From: Aegilops tauschii subsp. strangulata
Taxonomy: Eukaryota > Streptophyta > Magnoliopsida > Poales > Poaceae
Assembly: GCF_002575655.3 (NCBI RefSeq)
Contig: NC_053039.3
Location: 245,622,622 to 245,686,621 of the forward strand
Direction of reading: 5' to 3'
Length of the DNA stretch: 64,000 nucleotides
The translations under genes and the position numbers were made by a program. The notes below the pieces were generated by a model. That model had not been told where the DNA came from, did no database searches, and was given only the letters and a program-made list of their open reading frames with translations. Shown piece after piece: positions 12,341 to 23,903 of this stretch. Positions within the stretch are counted from its first letter, which is position 1, and the number at the start of each line of letters is the position of its first letter.

Positions 12341-13640
12341 GGAACAACCCCTTCGCCGCGTACCTTCAGCTGCCCCAACATCCCTGCATCAACAAAACAA
12401 GGTGACATTTTCCAAGTTTATTTAGCTGGGAGCGCCCCTCGGACTGCATCATTCCCAGGCCGCATGGGCCCGTCCCTGTGGCATGTATCCCTTTTCATGT
12501 CTTTAGCTTACCTTGCTGGGGGCGCCCCTCGGGCTGCATCATCCCCAAGCCGCTCGGGCCTGGCCCAGTGGCATGTATCTTCCCTGCATTTACTTGAGGC
12601 AGTTTGCTTTACATGCTTAATCTATCTATGACTATCACCTATTTGACTCTCACCTCCCACGGGGGATACTCACGCTGGCACGGCGCTTGTGCACGGGTCC
12701 GTCCCTGCAACGTCGACAAACCTGAGTGGTCGAGCTTTGGCTCGCGGCACGCCCCGTGCATGTCACCTCATCAGGCCCTCAGTGCATTCATCTCCTCGCG
12801 GAGCAACCAGCGGCGGACCGGCAACCATAATGGCAAACTATGTTTCCCTTGTGCTGGCTTGCAGGAATCTCACGAGAATGACAGCAGGCAGCACCGCGAG
12901 CTCCCTCTTCTCCCATGCAATCCTCTTGCACGTTAAAACGGGGGCTCCTGAGCATCGCGACTCAGGAGGTCCTACTGGCTCTCCAGCCCTCACCCCCTGG
13001 CCTTGACCACAGCACGCGACCTGGCATACCAGCGGCGGCCGAGCTCGCTCGAGGGCCGGGACCTGAGGACGCAGAGCATGAAGGAGAGCGTGGAGAAGAG
13101 GGGAGGCTCGTGTGGACCTGACCTAGCTATGCATGAACATGGCGCATCACTAGGAATCAACCCCAGGCTGTCAAGATAAGTCTCGCAATCAGATCGGCTA
13201 ATCATTGGAGCCTAGGGGTCATGCTCGCCGCAGCCCTGTTGCGGCAACGTCGCCTCCCTTTCTTACCCTACCACGGCTGCTTGAGCACTAAAGGGGACCT
13301 CCTGAGCATCGCGCCTCAGGAGCTCTTACTGGACCTCGGGCCGCTCACCTCCTGGCCTTGACCACGGCACACGACCTGGCATACCAGCGACGGCTGCAGC
13401 TTGCCTGGGGACCGGGACCTGTCAGCGTAGAGCAACAAGCCGTCGCGAGGTTGGAAAGGGGAGACCGAGCCTAAACAGGACATGCGTTCGCAAATTTTCA
13501 TAACAAGGATGATATCAACAAAAGACATTACAGACCCTTTATACACCCCCACGGGGTACTTCTTGATTCCTCGCAGGGAACAAAAGACGAGAACTTAGGG
13601 GAATCCTAACTACACACTCCCGCAGCCGATGCCAAACCCA
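12341..13640 (+). repeat. 3' noncoding region of element G with imperfect tandem repeats
   Basis: No gene is visible. Two copies of a unit of about 70-85 bp, with the shared GCGCCCCTCGG and TGGCATGTAT, lie at about 12425-12490 and 12508-12580. A second, longer pair lies at about 12935-13115 and 13285-13440; both copies contain CTGGCCTTGACCACRGCAC and CGACCTGGCATACCAGCG. Such local duplications are common in the untranslated 3' part of cereal Gypsy elements. Confidence 0.6.
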
Positions 13641-13646
13641 TCCAGA

Positions 13647-14435
13647 TCAGCGACGGCGGCGGCTAGACGCTGTAGCCTTGCTCCGGGCGCGACGAGAGCT
13701 CGGGGGCACGTAGCTGTTGTCGCTCATCTCCGGAGTCTCGTAGAGCTCAGGAGAACCGCTGGACTCCCTAGAGTCGCTGCTGCTGGAGGAGCCGCAGGTG
13801 GGGCGCGCATCGTCCTGGCGCTCCCCTCCAGGGCAGCACTCCAGGCGGCGGCCCTCCGCGTCGAAGACCTTGAAGAACAGCGTGGAAGCACCATCATACA
13901 CGAAATGGATCGCGAGGGCGCCCTTCGCGCGGCAAACCCGCGCGACCTTACCCCAGCCGCGGGTCATGAAGATCTTGCCGGAGGAGACCGCTTCAACCTC
14001 TTCTTCGGTCGTTGGAGCGTCGCAGTCAGCATGCTGCAACCGGAGCTCGAGGGGTCCCCTCAGCGGCATCACGTCGGAGAAGAACCGCGGGAAGCGTATC
14101 CAAGAGCGCGGAGGCATCGCTGCCCACAACACGAGTTCACGAGAGGAGTCCGCAGTATGGATTCCAGGGGTGACGGCGCGTGTCGCCACGACGCAGCGGC
14201 CGTGGTCGCGGCGCGGGCGGTGCCGCTCGTCGCTCCTTCCTCCTGAGCCCCCGGCTTGGGTGTACAAGGGCAGCGGGTACCCTGGAGGCGGCCGTTTGCA
14301 CTAGGGCCTCGTCACCTCCGCCCTCACAACAATGTCGTGGCGGTGGACTGACCTCTTCTTCGGCGGAAGCGGCCCTGGCTCATCGTGGGGAGCCTTTCCT
14401 TTCTCCTCGGCGGAGAATCTTTGGATCGGCGCCAT
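13647..14435 (-). pseudogene. Antisense B3-like ORF of element G
   Basis: The minus-strand frame starts with MAPIQRFSAEEKGK at 14435 and continues to 13647, with one in-frame TAG at about 14301. Its middle, from MPPRSWIRFPRFFSDVM through PLELRLQ, KIFMTRGWGKVARVC, LAIHFVYDGASTLFFKVF and GRRLECCPG, follows the strand order of a plant B3 DNA-binding domain (hydrophobic core, GW, then F-Y-DG and F-KVF). The C-terminal third is Ser-rich and ends in basic residues. B3 domains bind DNA in plant transcription factors; DNA binding by this copy is not shown. It lies antisense to the element's coding strand, just before the 3' LTR. The assignment rests on pattern only. Confidence 0.55.
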
Positions 14436-14766
14436 TGGAATTGCTACTAGCAGTGGAGCAAGGAGGAAGAAGCAAGCATAATGGAAACAGATGGGCGACG
14501 GGGGCTCTGCCCCCCCCATTTATAGCAAGAGAAGGCTAACCGGCGCCCCCACGATCACAGGTAATGATGGTTTTTCCTTGCATGTCACAGGGACTTGTCA
14601 AGTCGGGCAGTTGCCGAGGCAGCATGGGGAAGCGAAGACGCCCACGTCCAATCAACCGCCACGCGTCGACCAAGGCCGTAGGCTATTGGGGCCCGCGGCA
14701 CTCCGCACTTGACCTTTGGCTTCGCCTCGAAGCCAAGCTCGAGCGCGCCTTGGGCCCGGGGGCTAC

Positions 14767-15679
14767 CGTCGGCGTTCTGGGAACGGGGGCCCCCAGACTT
14801 GCCTGCCTGCGGCCCATGGCGTGGCTCTGCGAGCGGCCCCGTACGGCCCATCTTCACCAACAAGCACTCAGACCCTCGCGAGGGGCCAAGCCTCGCGAGG
14901 CGGGCGACGCAAGACCTCCTCGGGAGCGGCCTCACCAGGTTGGCTCGCGAGGGGCGGAGAGATCAAGGCAAGGCAAACCTCGCGAGGTTCTCGTGACGTG
15001 AGCCATCACGACCGAGACCAGGCGGGCGCCAGGCGGGCGCCAGCGCACGCAGTGTCCTTGTTTCCTCTTTGGTGCTAAAGGGGCAAGCGCAGGCACGGAG
15101 TACCGAGGCGTCAAGCAAAGGTTTCCATATCAGTGCAACGAGTCCAAGACCAGCAGGACGGCAGGACGGAGGTCACCATGGAGCCCAAGGCGGCGTCACC
15201 ACCAGAGCCTTTTGCAGGCGAAGACTGCTTTTGTCAGGATAAGCTGTACCAGTTGTCTCCTTTCAAATTGGCCGTTGTTGGCTCCCTTCCCGCTCAATAT
15301 TTGGGGAGAGGACCAGGGCCTCTATAAATAGGACTAGCCACCACAGTAGGAGGCAACTGAGCCTCAGGCATCTGATCTTTGGCCAACTCTTGGCCACACA
15401 CCGAGCACAAGAACACCTCAACCTCAGGAGGCTGTTCTTCCCCTTGTAACTGTTCATCCTCAGCCCGAGAGGCAATCCACCACCACCACACTGGAGTAGG
15501 GTATTACACCACAACGGTGGCCCGAACCAAGTATAAATCTTGTGTTCTTTGTGTTGCGAGTTCGTCGAGTTAGTCCTTGAGATCTTAGCAAAGCTGCGAC
15601 GTGGATCGGTAGGGGGAGATCTTCGTGCGCTCCCCAGTGTTCGAACCTTAAGGGTTTTGCCGGAACCCGAGATCTGACA
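14767..15679 (+). repeat. LTR c (3' LTR) of element G
   Basis: The copy is 913 bp, with the start altered to CGTCGG, preceded by the polypurine-like CTTGGGCCCGGGGGCTAC and ending in CTGACA next to the GGCTC duplication. It is longer than LTR b because of a local duplication of GGCGGGCGCCA near 15025 and a short insertion near 15565. Confidence 0.85.
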
Positions 15680-16832
15680 GGCTCTTTGGAAAAAGGAGCC
15701 GGACAGAGGATCAAATATTCGCCGGAGATAACACGTTTATCTATTTTGATAAACAGGCTTCACTGTTAGCGGCTTCAGCCAAGGACGCTGAAGTTTCTGA
15801 ACTCCAGCGGAAACTGAAGCTGGCTGACGATGAAATTGACCGTATTAACAAGCGGTTCGACGAGGCCCAAGGTATGCTTTTAGAAGACCCCTTACAAGCC
15901 TAAATTGTAATGCAAAATCAGAGTTCAAGCTCATGTGCTGCTATGTATATGATTGTAGGCAACGCGATGAGGTCGAGGCCCTCAAGAGTGCCCTTGCCGA
16001 AGCCAAGGAGGAGGCGAGGGCAAGCAAAGTGGCCGCAGACAAAGCGGCTGTGGATGTAGAGGCCGAAAAGGTCACCCGCCGCCAGTATGAGGCGAGGGTG
16101 ACCGAAGTGGAGCAAGCGCTCCAGGATGCCGCCCACAAGTGTGAGTCCTTGGAGGAGAGTAATAAGGCCCAAGCGGCCGAACTCACCAAGGCTCTTCAAT
16201 AGTCGAAGGAGGCGCGGTCCGAGTCCCGAGCGGCTCGCGAGGGGATCAATCAAGCCGAACAAATAATGGTTGGTAAGCCTTTTCTTTTACAGAGTATATT
16301 CGGCGGTCGAAGATATGCTTTGCTAAATCGACTATGGAGTACTCCAGATGCCTTTGCGGATCTCCCGAGGAGTGCTGCCGATGCCGCCTGGTATTTTTGG
16401 GCCCAAGAAGGGAATGCGACTGAGAAGCTCTTATGGTCGCAGTACTTGGCGCCAGAGCGGCCAGCGCTGCTAAACAACCAGATGATGCATCTGGCGGAGC
16501 TGCATAGGATGTCCAGTTTGGCCATGAAGGACATCATAGTCCGACTATGGCCGGCCGAACCCATTCCGAGCAGCTACTTCGGCCTGGTCAAGCGGCCTGG
16601 CGACGCCTTGCCCCGAGTAGAGGTAGTGAAGCGCTCGGCGTGCATAGAAGGTGCACGGATAGCCTTTGCCCATGTCAAGATGCACTGGGCGAAGATGAAG
16701 GCCGCCATCGTGGCGGTTGAGGGTCCGCCTAGAGGCAAGGACCACCGCAAGCCAGAGCGCTATTTCAAAGATGTCCTCAAGGGTGCCCGTTTGATAGAGG
16801 GTCAATGCTCGAAGGATATTATGTTCGAGTAA

Positions 16833-18100
16833 ATGTATCTGGGCTGCTCAGACAATGTATTGTAAACCAAGGTTGTGTAATATATTTTATGTATTTATCT
16901 GAAATACTTTCCTCCTGTGCGGCCGCGTATCATTATTTTGAAAGTTTGCTAGTCGTCGGCTTCAGCCCCCACGTAGATACTACGGGGGTGTTCGGAATGA
17001 CGTGTAATCACTCTTGACCCAACGTCTTGGTCCGTAAAGGAGGTGATTTACGTAATGAACCAGGCAATCAGACTATGCGGCTTTAGCACTTTCACTTAGC
17101 CATAGGAGTTTGACGGTGGGGCTAGGAACTAGCCCCTTGTGCACATGCGGCTGTCCGAACTGGGATGCCTTAAGCGCGTGACCGAGCCGAAGCTAGTCCT
17201 TCGTGCAGTGCGGAACAAATCGCGAAAGATTTATGTGAAGTCGCCGAATGGCTGACCAGCTCTCGCCGCATCATGACAGTCAGTTTTCGGCTTTCTCTAC
17301 TGAGGTGTTTGGCCAGACGAGCCGGAAACACAATCGCAGTAGTTCTCCCTTTACTGCCTTAGCCGAAGAAGCGGAACGTAAGGTGGTAACCACAGGAGCC
17401 GGGCAACCCACTATTGACCAAAGACATGATTCGGAGCCAATGCATATAATGCCACATTCGGGACGCTGGAGTATACTATATAAGTGTTCGGACTTCTATT
17501 CTCTTTTTTTTTGAAAAAAGGATATATGTGGCTGACTAGAGCCCCTGGCAATTTAAATCATGCCGAGGTGTATACAACAATCTGATGTAAAGAGGGTATA
17601 CATAATAGGAAATAAGCCAATACCAAACAGGGTTGGGCGAAACTGTTTCCATTATAGTCTGATTGATACGTCAAAACATATTTTATAGAGGATGCGATAA
17701 GCATCTAGGCTTTTACATGCCGAGCACAAGGGAAAGTTGTATACAGGTCCTAAAGAGGAAAAGATGATCTTGAAGATCCTTTGGATACTCTGCCACACGC
17801 CTACGCTGCTTTTCACCTTGGTGTATGATCCTTTGAGAGGATAAAGGATCGAGCATACATAAGGGGCCTTGAAAAAAGGCCCTTCATACCATCGAAAAGT
17901 GATGTGGGTTGTAAAGAACCTGAAAAATAAAAATAAGAAGAAGAAAAAGAAGAATATGAGGGTCCGGATAGGATCGAACCGTATTGTGGACCTTATTTTT
18001 AGTAGGCCTCCGTCCTTGCCCATGGTATCTTTAGTGTGTAGTTATGTACGCGCGGTACGTATGCTGCTATCAGGTTGGGGCTTTGACGGAGGCTGAATTG
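16833..18100. other. Noncoding region of element C between convergent genes
   Basis: The stretch lies between the end of the plus-strand antisense gene and the end of the minus-strand gag-protease gene. It holds AT-rich sequence, an A-rich tract near 17920-17955 and no recognisable ORF. The equivalent region in element B is 48626-49873. The two genes converge here, so it should contain both 3' ends. Confidence 0.6.
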
Positions 18101-21100
18101 CTAGTCTAGCTCTGGACGAGCTGGCCTTCCGTTATGCAGGCTAGACCGGACTCGTTTGGTAGTGTCCGGGGGCTTGACTGCCGATGTAGTGTTCGGCTTA
18201 ATGAGGTGACCCTGTACTTCGGCTGCGAGGGCCACGGTATGCTCCTCAGTACGGAGGGAGCGCTCCATGTCTCCATTGACTGTTATAATGCCACGTGGTC
18301 CAGACATCTTGAGCTTTAGATAAGCGTAGTGCGGGACTGCATTGAAACGAGCGAAAGTGATTCGTCCAAGCAGTGTGTGGTAGCCGCTGCAGAAGGGGAC
18401 GATGTCGAAGATCAAGTCTTCGCTTCGAAAATTATCTGGTGAGCCGAAGACGACTTCCAGCGTTATGGATCATGTGCAATAGGCCTCTACCCGGGTATCA
18501 CTCATTTAAAGGTGGTTTTAGTGGGCTTGATTCTTGATGGATCAATACCCATTTTACGGACAGTGTCCTGATAAAGCAGGTTAAGACTGTTGCCGCCGTC
18601 CATATGGACTCGCGTGAGGTGAAATTCGTTGATAATTGGATCGAGGACCAATGCGGCCGAACCTCCATGACGGATACTGGTCGGATGGTCTCTGCAATCA
18701 AAAGTGACCGGACAGGAGGACCACGGGTTAAATTTTGGGGCGACTGGCTCTATGGCATAAACGTCCCTTAATGCGTGCTTGCGCTCCCGCTTAGGGATAT
18801 GAGTAACGTAGATCATATTCACCATTTTGAACTCGGGGGAAATTTCTTCTGTCCCACTGTGTTCGGCGGGCGAGGCTCTTCATCGTCGTCCTCGCTGGGC
18901 GGCCCTTTCCCCTTATGTTCGGTGTTTAGCTTACCGGCCTGCTTAAAGACCCAACAATTTCTGTTGGTATGATTGGCAGGCTTGTCAGGGGTGCCATGAA
19001 TCTGGCAAGGCCTATCGAGTATTCTGCCCAAACTGGATGGACCATCTTTGTTTCCTTTGAATGGCTTCTTCCGCTGACCGAGTTTAGAGCCACTGAATCC
19101 GGCGTGGACCGCCGTATCTTCGGTATCTTCATTGTTGATTCGATGCTTGTGTTTGCTGCGTCGTGGCTTGCCGTTGCCATCTCTGGCTTCGGAGGTGCCA
19201 GGGTCGCTGGTGCTGTTGCTTCTATGAGCGAGCCAGCTGTCTTCTCCCGCGCAAAAGGGGGCCATGAGTGCGGTAAGGGCTGCCATGGACTTCGGTTTTT
19301 CTTGGCCGAGGTGTCGGGCGGGCCACTCGTCCCGGGCGCTGTGTTTGAAGGCCGCGAGGGCTTCGGCGTCCGGACAGTCCACAATTTGGTTCTTTTTAAT
19401 TAAGAACATGGTCCATAGCTTCCGAGCTGATTCTCCGGGTTGCTGGACTATGTGACTAAGGTCATCGGCGTCTGGAGGCCGAACATAGGTACCTTGGAAG
19501 ATATCTCTAAAGGCATCTTCCAAGTCTTCCCAGCTACCAATAGAGTTTTCTGGGAGGCTGTTTAACCAGCGTCGAGTTGGTCCCTTTAATTTTAGCGGGA
19601 GGTACTTGATGGCATGGAGATCATCACCGCGGGCCATGTGGATATGGAGAAGAAAATCTTCAATCCATACTGTGGGATCTGTCATTCCATCATATGATTC
19701 AATGTTCACGGGTTTAAACCCTTCTGGGAACTAGTGCTCCATTACCTCATCGGTGAAGCATAGGGGGTGTGCGGCGCCTGTGTATCGGGCGACGTCACGA
19801 TGCAGTTCGGATGAAGTCCGTATGCGGTTTTCGGCCCGAGTGAGGTTGTGCCTGCCGCGCCAGGCCTGATGGCTGTCTTCGCACGTTGGAGCTCGCCCCC
19901 TCGATCCATAGATCGATCTTGCTTGGCCTGCTCTATTGTCCAGGTCCTGCCGTAGGTCATAGGTGTATCTTGGAGCCGCTGTCTCTCTGCCTTTACGGCG
20001 AGGTGGTGCGGGTTGGTGTTCGGCGTAGGTGGCCGCTTTATCTCGTCCAGGTGGCGGCCGGTCTGCTTCATCAGCACGGTCGTATCTTGACGGTATGGGC
20101 TCGACGGCCTCGTCGTCGAATTGTGGAAGTAGCCGACGCTTCGGATAACTCTTTGTTGGGCGTTGAAGGCCATACTCTTCGGCAGCCAGGACTTGGGTCC
20201 ATCTGTCGTTGAGTGTATCCTGCTCGGCTTGGAGCTGTTGCTGCTTCTTTTTTAGGCTTCTCGCAGTGGCGATTAGCTGGTGCTTAAAGTGCTCCTGCTA
20301 GAGTGGTTCCTCTGGTACGATGAAGTCTTCGTCGCCGAGGCTCACATCATCCTCGGAGATTGGTAGATAGTTACTATCCTCCGAGTCCTCGTTCCCGACT
20401 GGATCTTCAGGGTTAACTTGCCCATCCTCCCAATCATCTTGTTCGGATGTTGGCTCGATAGGGGCTTCGGGGTCTTCGGCGTTCTCCAGGGTGTTATTAT
20501 CTCCGGTGCCGGTATTGCTGTCTTTTTCGCGACGCGATTTTGAGCGGCACTGCTGACGTCGAAGCTTTGGAGGTGCTTCAGCAGGCTTGTCCTCAACCGG
20601 ATCCTTCCTGCCGTCATCGTCATCCTCTTTGGGTGTGTCCACCATATACACGACATATGTGGAGGTGGCCGTCCAACGTCCGGTAAAGGGCGGGTCTTGG
20701 CCTTGTTCGTCTCTGGCATTGTCGTCCATGACGTTGATGTCTTTGGAGGCGTAGTCCAGCATGTCGGTTAAGTCTTCGACAGTGGCTATGAAGTGGGTGG
20801 TGGGCGGGGCGTGAAATTCCCCGCTCTCAGCCCCTTGTCCAGGCTGGGCGTAGTTCGGAAGTGATTCCTCTGTAATAGCGAGGGTTCGCATTAAGTGCAG
20901 GGCCTCGTTTAAGAGCGAGGTTTGGACGTGGAAGTGAGAGTCCGCGGGGCTGGCCGGGGTGAAAGCCTCCTGGCCATGTCTACTTGGTGCGGACTTCGAG
21001 AGTTCGGATCTGGAGTCCGGGGGCGAGTCCGGCCTTTCAATGATAGGGGGAACCTGGACTGATTCCGATTTCGTCATGGACACGATCACCTCCGGATCCT

Positions 21101-21410
21101 TGATAATGCGGTTTGCAACGGAGAGTCTGGTGGGCTCCACACTCCCATCTTCAGACCTGGCGGTTTGCTCCGGATCTAAGGCCAAAGCGATGGTCGGGGC
21201 CGCGAACCCTTCGAAGATCAAGTCTCCTCGGATATCAGCGACATAGTTTAGGTTCCCGAAACTGATCTGGTGACCAGGGGCGTAGCTGTCGATCTAGTCA
21301 AGGTGGCCAATCGAGTTGGCACACAGTGCGAAGCCGCCGAATACGAAAATTTGGCCCGGGAGGAAAGTCTCCCCCGAAACAGCATCATTGTAGATAATCG
21401 ATCGAGCCAT
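18101..21410 (-). pseudogene. gag-protease of element C, broken
   Basis: Read downward from 21410, the product begins with an N-terminal region containing TFLPGQIFVFGGFALCAN, then a long acidic region (HFIATVEDLTDMLDYAS; SKSRREKDSNTGTG), the capsid core (EGFKPVNIESYDG, WLNSLPENSIGSWEDLED, FQGTYVRPPDADDL, VQQPGESARK), an unusual zinc-knuckle (CQIHGTPDKPANHTNRNC) and a protease with HMDGGNSLNLLYQDTV. It ends after PHYAYLKLKMSGPRG. No RT follows. It is interrupted by a TAG in the N-terminal part near 21295, a stop before FPEGFKP near 19735, and frame changes near 18820 and 18420. The same gene occurs in element B at 45262-48625. Confidence 0.82.
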
Positions 21411-21457
21411 CGAACCTTCTGTTGACAGCACAACAGAATTCTCAATGAAAGCACCAA

Positions 21458-21929
21458 TGTTGGTGTCAAAACCGGCTGATCTCGGGCAAGGGGTCCCGAA
21501 CTATGCGTCTGAGGATCGAAGGTAATAGGAGACAAGGGACATGATGTTTACCCAGGTTCGGGCCCTCTTAATGGAGGTCATACGCTACTTCCTGCTTGCT
21601 TGACTTTGATGGGTATAGGGGTTACAAGAGTTGATCTACCTCGAGATCGTAATGGCTAAACCCTAGATGTCTAGCCTGTATGATTATGATTGCCTCTACG
21701 AACTAAACCCTCCGGTTTATATAGACACCGGAGGGGCCTAGGGTTGTACAGAGTCGGTTTACAGAGAAAGGAAACTTCATATCCGAATGCCAAGCTTGCC
21801 ATCCACGCAAAGGAGAGTCCCATCTGAACACGGGGGAAGGCCTTCTATCTTGTATCTTCACGATCCATCAATCCGGGCCATGTCACATAACCCGAACGCC
21901 CGGGGACCCCCTAATCCAGGACTCCCTCA
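21458..21929 (-). repeat. 5' LTR of element C
   Basis: On the minus strand it begins TGAGGGAGTCCTGGATTAG at 21929 and ends CCAACA at 21458. It is followed on the minus strand by TTGGTGCTTTCATTGAGA, the same sequence that follows the 5' LTR of element B, where the primer binding site is expected. Confidence 0.9.
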
Positions 21930-22889
21930 GTCACCTCCTGTTCTTCATCGGGAGGCCAGATCCGGAGTCCGTTTGGGGCTCCGGAGAGGGGGTCTTCGTT
22001 CTTCGTCATCACCAACCCTTCTCCATCGCCAATTCCATGATGCTCCCCACCGGGAGTGAGTAATTCCTTCGTAGGCTCACTGGTTGGTGAGGAGTTGGAT
22101 GAGATTCATCATGCAATCGAGTTAGTTTTGTTAGGACTTGATCCCTAGTATCCACTATGTTCTAAGATTGATGTTGCTATGACTTTGCCATGTTTAATGC
22201 TTGTCACTTTGGGCCCGGGTGCCATGATTTCAGATCTGAACCATTTATGTTGTCACCATTATATCCATGTGCTAGATCCGATCTTGCAAGTTATAGTCAC
22301 CTACTATGTGTTATGATTCGGCAACCCCGTAGTTTGAGGAGTTCATGTATTCACTATGTGTTAATGCTTTGTTCCGGTTCTCTATTAAAAGGAGGCCTTA
22401 ATATCCCTTAGTTTCCAATAGGACCCCACTGCCACGGGGGGTAGGACAAAAGATGCCATGCCAGTTCTTTCCATAAGCACGTATGACTATTTACGGAATA
22501 CATGCCTACATTATATTGATGAACTGGAGCTAGTGCTGTATCGCCCTAGGTTATAACTATTTCATGATGAGTAAGTCTCTAATCCAATGCCTACGAATTT
22601 ATCCTATATTTTTCTTGCTAAATTACTACTGCTGCTATCACTATTACACTTGCTACAAAATTACTGCTATCACTGTTACCGTTACTGCTGATACTATTAC
22701 CAAAACTATCATATTGCTTTGCTACTGATTACTTGCTACGGATAATTAATCTCCAGGTGTGGTTGAATTGACAATCAGCTGCTAATACCTTCAAATATTC
22801 TTTGGCTCCCCTTGTGTCGAATCTATAAATTTGGTTTGAATACTCTACCCTCAAAAACTGTTGCGATCCCCTATACTTGTGGGTTATCA

Positions 22890-23903
22890 AGACCTTTTTC
22901 TGGCGCCGTTGCCGGGGAGCATAGCTATATTTGTTGAGTCACTTGGGATTATTATCATATTATCACTATGAAGAATCTGAAGGATGCTAAGACTAAGATA
23001 TTTCCCTCAAAGACGAGGGGAGGTAAGGAGCTGCCATCCAGTTCTGCTTTAGATTCACCTTCTGTTATAAGTAAACTTGCAACACCACCACATGCTATTA
23101 ATTCTGATATGTCGCAAGTTATTGATGATGCTACTTCTGCTATGGATAATGCTTATGATGATGCTAGCACCTTGCTTGATAATGATGATGTGCCACTTGG
23201 TGAATTTCTTGATGAACAAATTGCTAGAGTAATACAACATGATGTTGTTGAATCTGATGATGAACTTGAAACTGAATCTCCTGAAACACCTGCTAGAACT
23301 ATCCCTCCTAGATATGAATTACCTAAGGTACCGGAAGGTTATGTTATGAGTGAGGAGACAACTAGAGATATTCTTGCTTGCAGAGATAGAGATGATTTAG
23401 AGAAATTATTATGCTAGTATAAAGAAAAATCTCTGAATGCTAGAATGAAATATGATCCTAAGTTTGCTACTTCACCTATATTTATTGATGATAAGGATTA
23501 TGAATTCTTTGTCGACCCATAGTTAATTAGTTTGGTTGAATCTGATCCTTTCCATGGTTACGAAACTAAAACTGTTGTGGCACATCTTACTAAGTTGAAT
23601 GATATAGCCACCCTTTTTACCCATGATGAGAAAACTCGCTATTACTTTATTCTCAAATTATTTCCTTTCTCATTAAAGGGTGATGCTAAAGCTTGGTACA
23701 ATACTCTTGCTCCTGGTTGTGTGCGTAGTCCCCCCGATATGATTTATTACTGCTCAGAATAATATTCTCCTGCTCATAAGAAACAAGCTGCTTTACAGGA
23801 AATATTTAACTTTGTTCAAATTAAAGAAGAGAGTCTCCCACCAGATTGGGGGGAGGCTTTGCCAGTTACTTGATCATCCTCTTAAGAAAAATGAAATACT
23901 TGA
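22890..23903 (+). mobile_element. Internal region (5' part) of element E
   Basis: A primer binding site at 22901-22919 starts with TGGCGCCGTTGCCGGGGA, of the tRNA-Asp-like kind described for the Athila lineage. It is followed by a short leader and the gag gene. The element is cut at 23903 by the LTR of element F, and its remaining part is not found in the window. Confidence 0.75.
22968..23873 (+). pseudogene. gag of element E (Athila-like), broken and truncated
   Basis: The frame opens with MKNLKDAKTKIFPSK and can be followed in one frame past stops at about 23415, 23521 and 23760 to 23873. The first part is acidic and Asp-rich; the second contains the capsid segment FPFSLKGDAKAWYNTL and the HKKQAALQEIFNFVQIKEES segment of Athila-type gag proteins. 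Gag forms the virus-like particle of the retrotransposon. The gene is truncated by element F, so the rest of gag and all of pol are absent. All stops lie in the same frame, which fits simple point decay after insertion. Confidence 0.75.

Larger units (their letters stand above)
7602..15679 (+). mobile_element. Gypsy retrotransposon G with three LTR copies
   Basis: A perfect 5-bp TSD, GGCTC, flanks it at 7597-7601 and 15680-15684. The order is LTR a (truncated, 7602-8290), 52 bp of sequence that normally precedes the 3' LTR (8291-8342), LTR b (8343-9234), internal region (9235-14766) and LTR c (14767-15679). The internal region opens with TTTGGCGCGCCAGGTAGG and codes for gag, protease and an RT remnant, all broken; an antisense B3-like ORF lies near its 3' end. 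LTRs b and c differ by about 2% by eye, far less than the LTRs of its host C, which agrees with the nesting order. Confidence 0.88.
5593..16832 (+). pseudogene. Antisense gene of element C, putative gypsy-type transposon (Transposase_28-like) protein, broken
   Basis: Five exons can be traced by comparison with element B: 5593-6420, about 6500-6896, 6973-7514, 15757-15871 and 15959-16832. Exon 1 starts MSGSGSQGKW and holds the domain that databases call putative gypsy type transposon, including RVVFIPHFLRGLGFPLHPF. Exon 2 encodes a Lys/Glu-rich stretch; exons 4-5 encode a coiled coil followed by a C-terminal domain with SACIEGARIAFAHVKMHW and PERYFKDVLKGA. It is broken: about 35 bp are missing near 5925, there is a stop in the sequence after VETVK near 6017, frameshifts in exon 2, a changed donor (ATAAGT) at 6897 and TAG at 16200. 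Element G sits inside intron 3. The biochemical role of the family is unknown. Confidence 0.7.
4583..21929 (-). mobile_element. Non-autonomous Gypsy retrotransposon C with antisense gene (contains nested element G)
   Basis: Two LTRs of about 472 bp (4583-5053 and 21458-21929) face the minus strand and are flanked by a perfect 5-bp TSD, GTCAC, at 4578-4582 and 21930-21934. Without the nested element G it is about 9.26 kb. On the minus strand it encodes gag and an aspartic protease but no reverse transcriptase, RNase H or integrase. On the plus strand it carries a multi-exon gene with its own TATA box. Element B (44754-53943) has the same layout in the opposite orientation. By eye the LTRs differ at about 37-38 sites (near 8%). 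It may be the Fatima family of wheat; that name is unverified. Confidence 0.9.
4182..22889 (+). repeat. 5' LTR of Gypsy element E, split by element C
   Basis: The LTR starts with TGATACGTCTCC at 4182 and ends with GGGTTATCA at 22889; its two pieces, 4182-4582 and 21935-22889, add up to about 1.36 kb. Element C and its duplicated GTCAC interrupt it. The right piece is followed directly by a primer binding site, which fixes the plus orientation. The five bases before it are ATGAC; no matching right TSD is in the window because the rest of E has been lost or lies beyond element F. Its start resembles the LTR start of F, but the bodies differ. Confidence 0.75.

Noticed and set aside
13629..14246. 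Plus-strand frame of 205 codons over the B3-like ORF
   Set aside because: Composition is Ala/Arg-rich as expected for a shadow in GC-rich DNA, while the minus strand shows ordered hydrophobic motifs.
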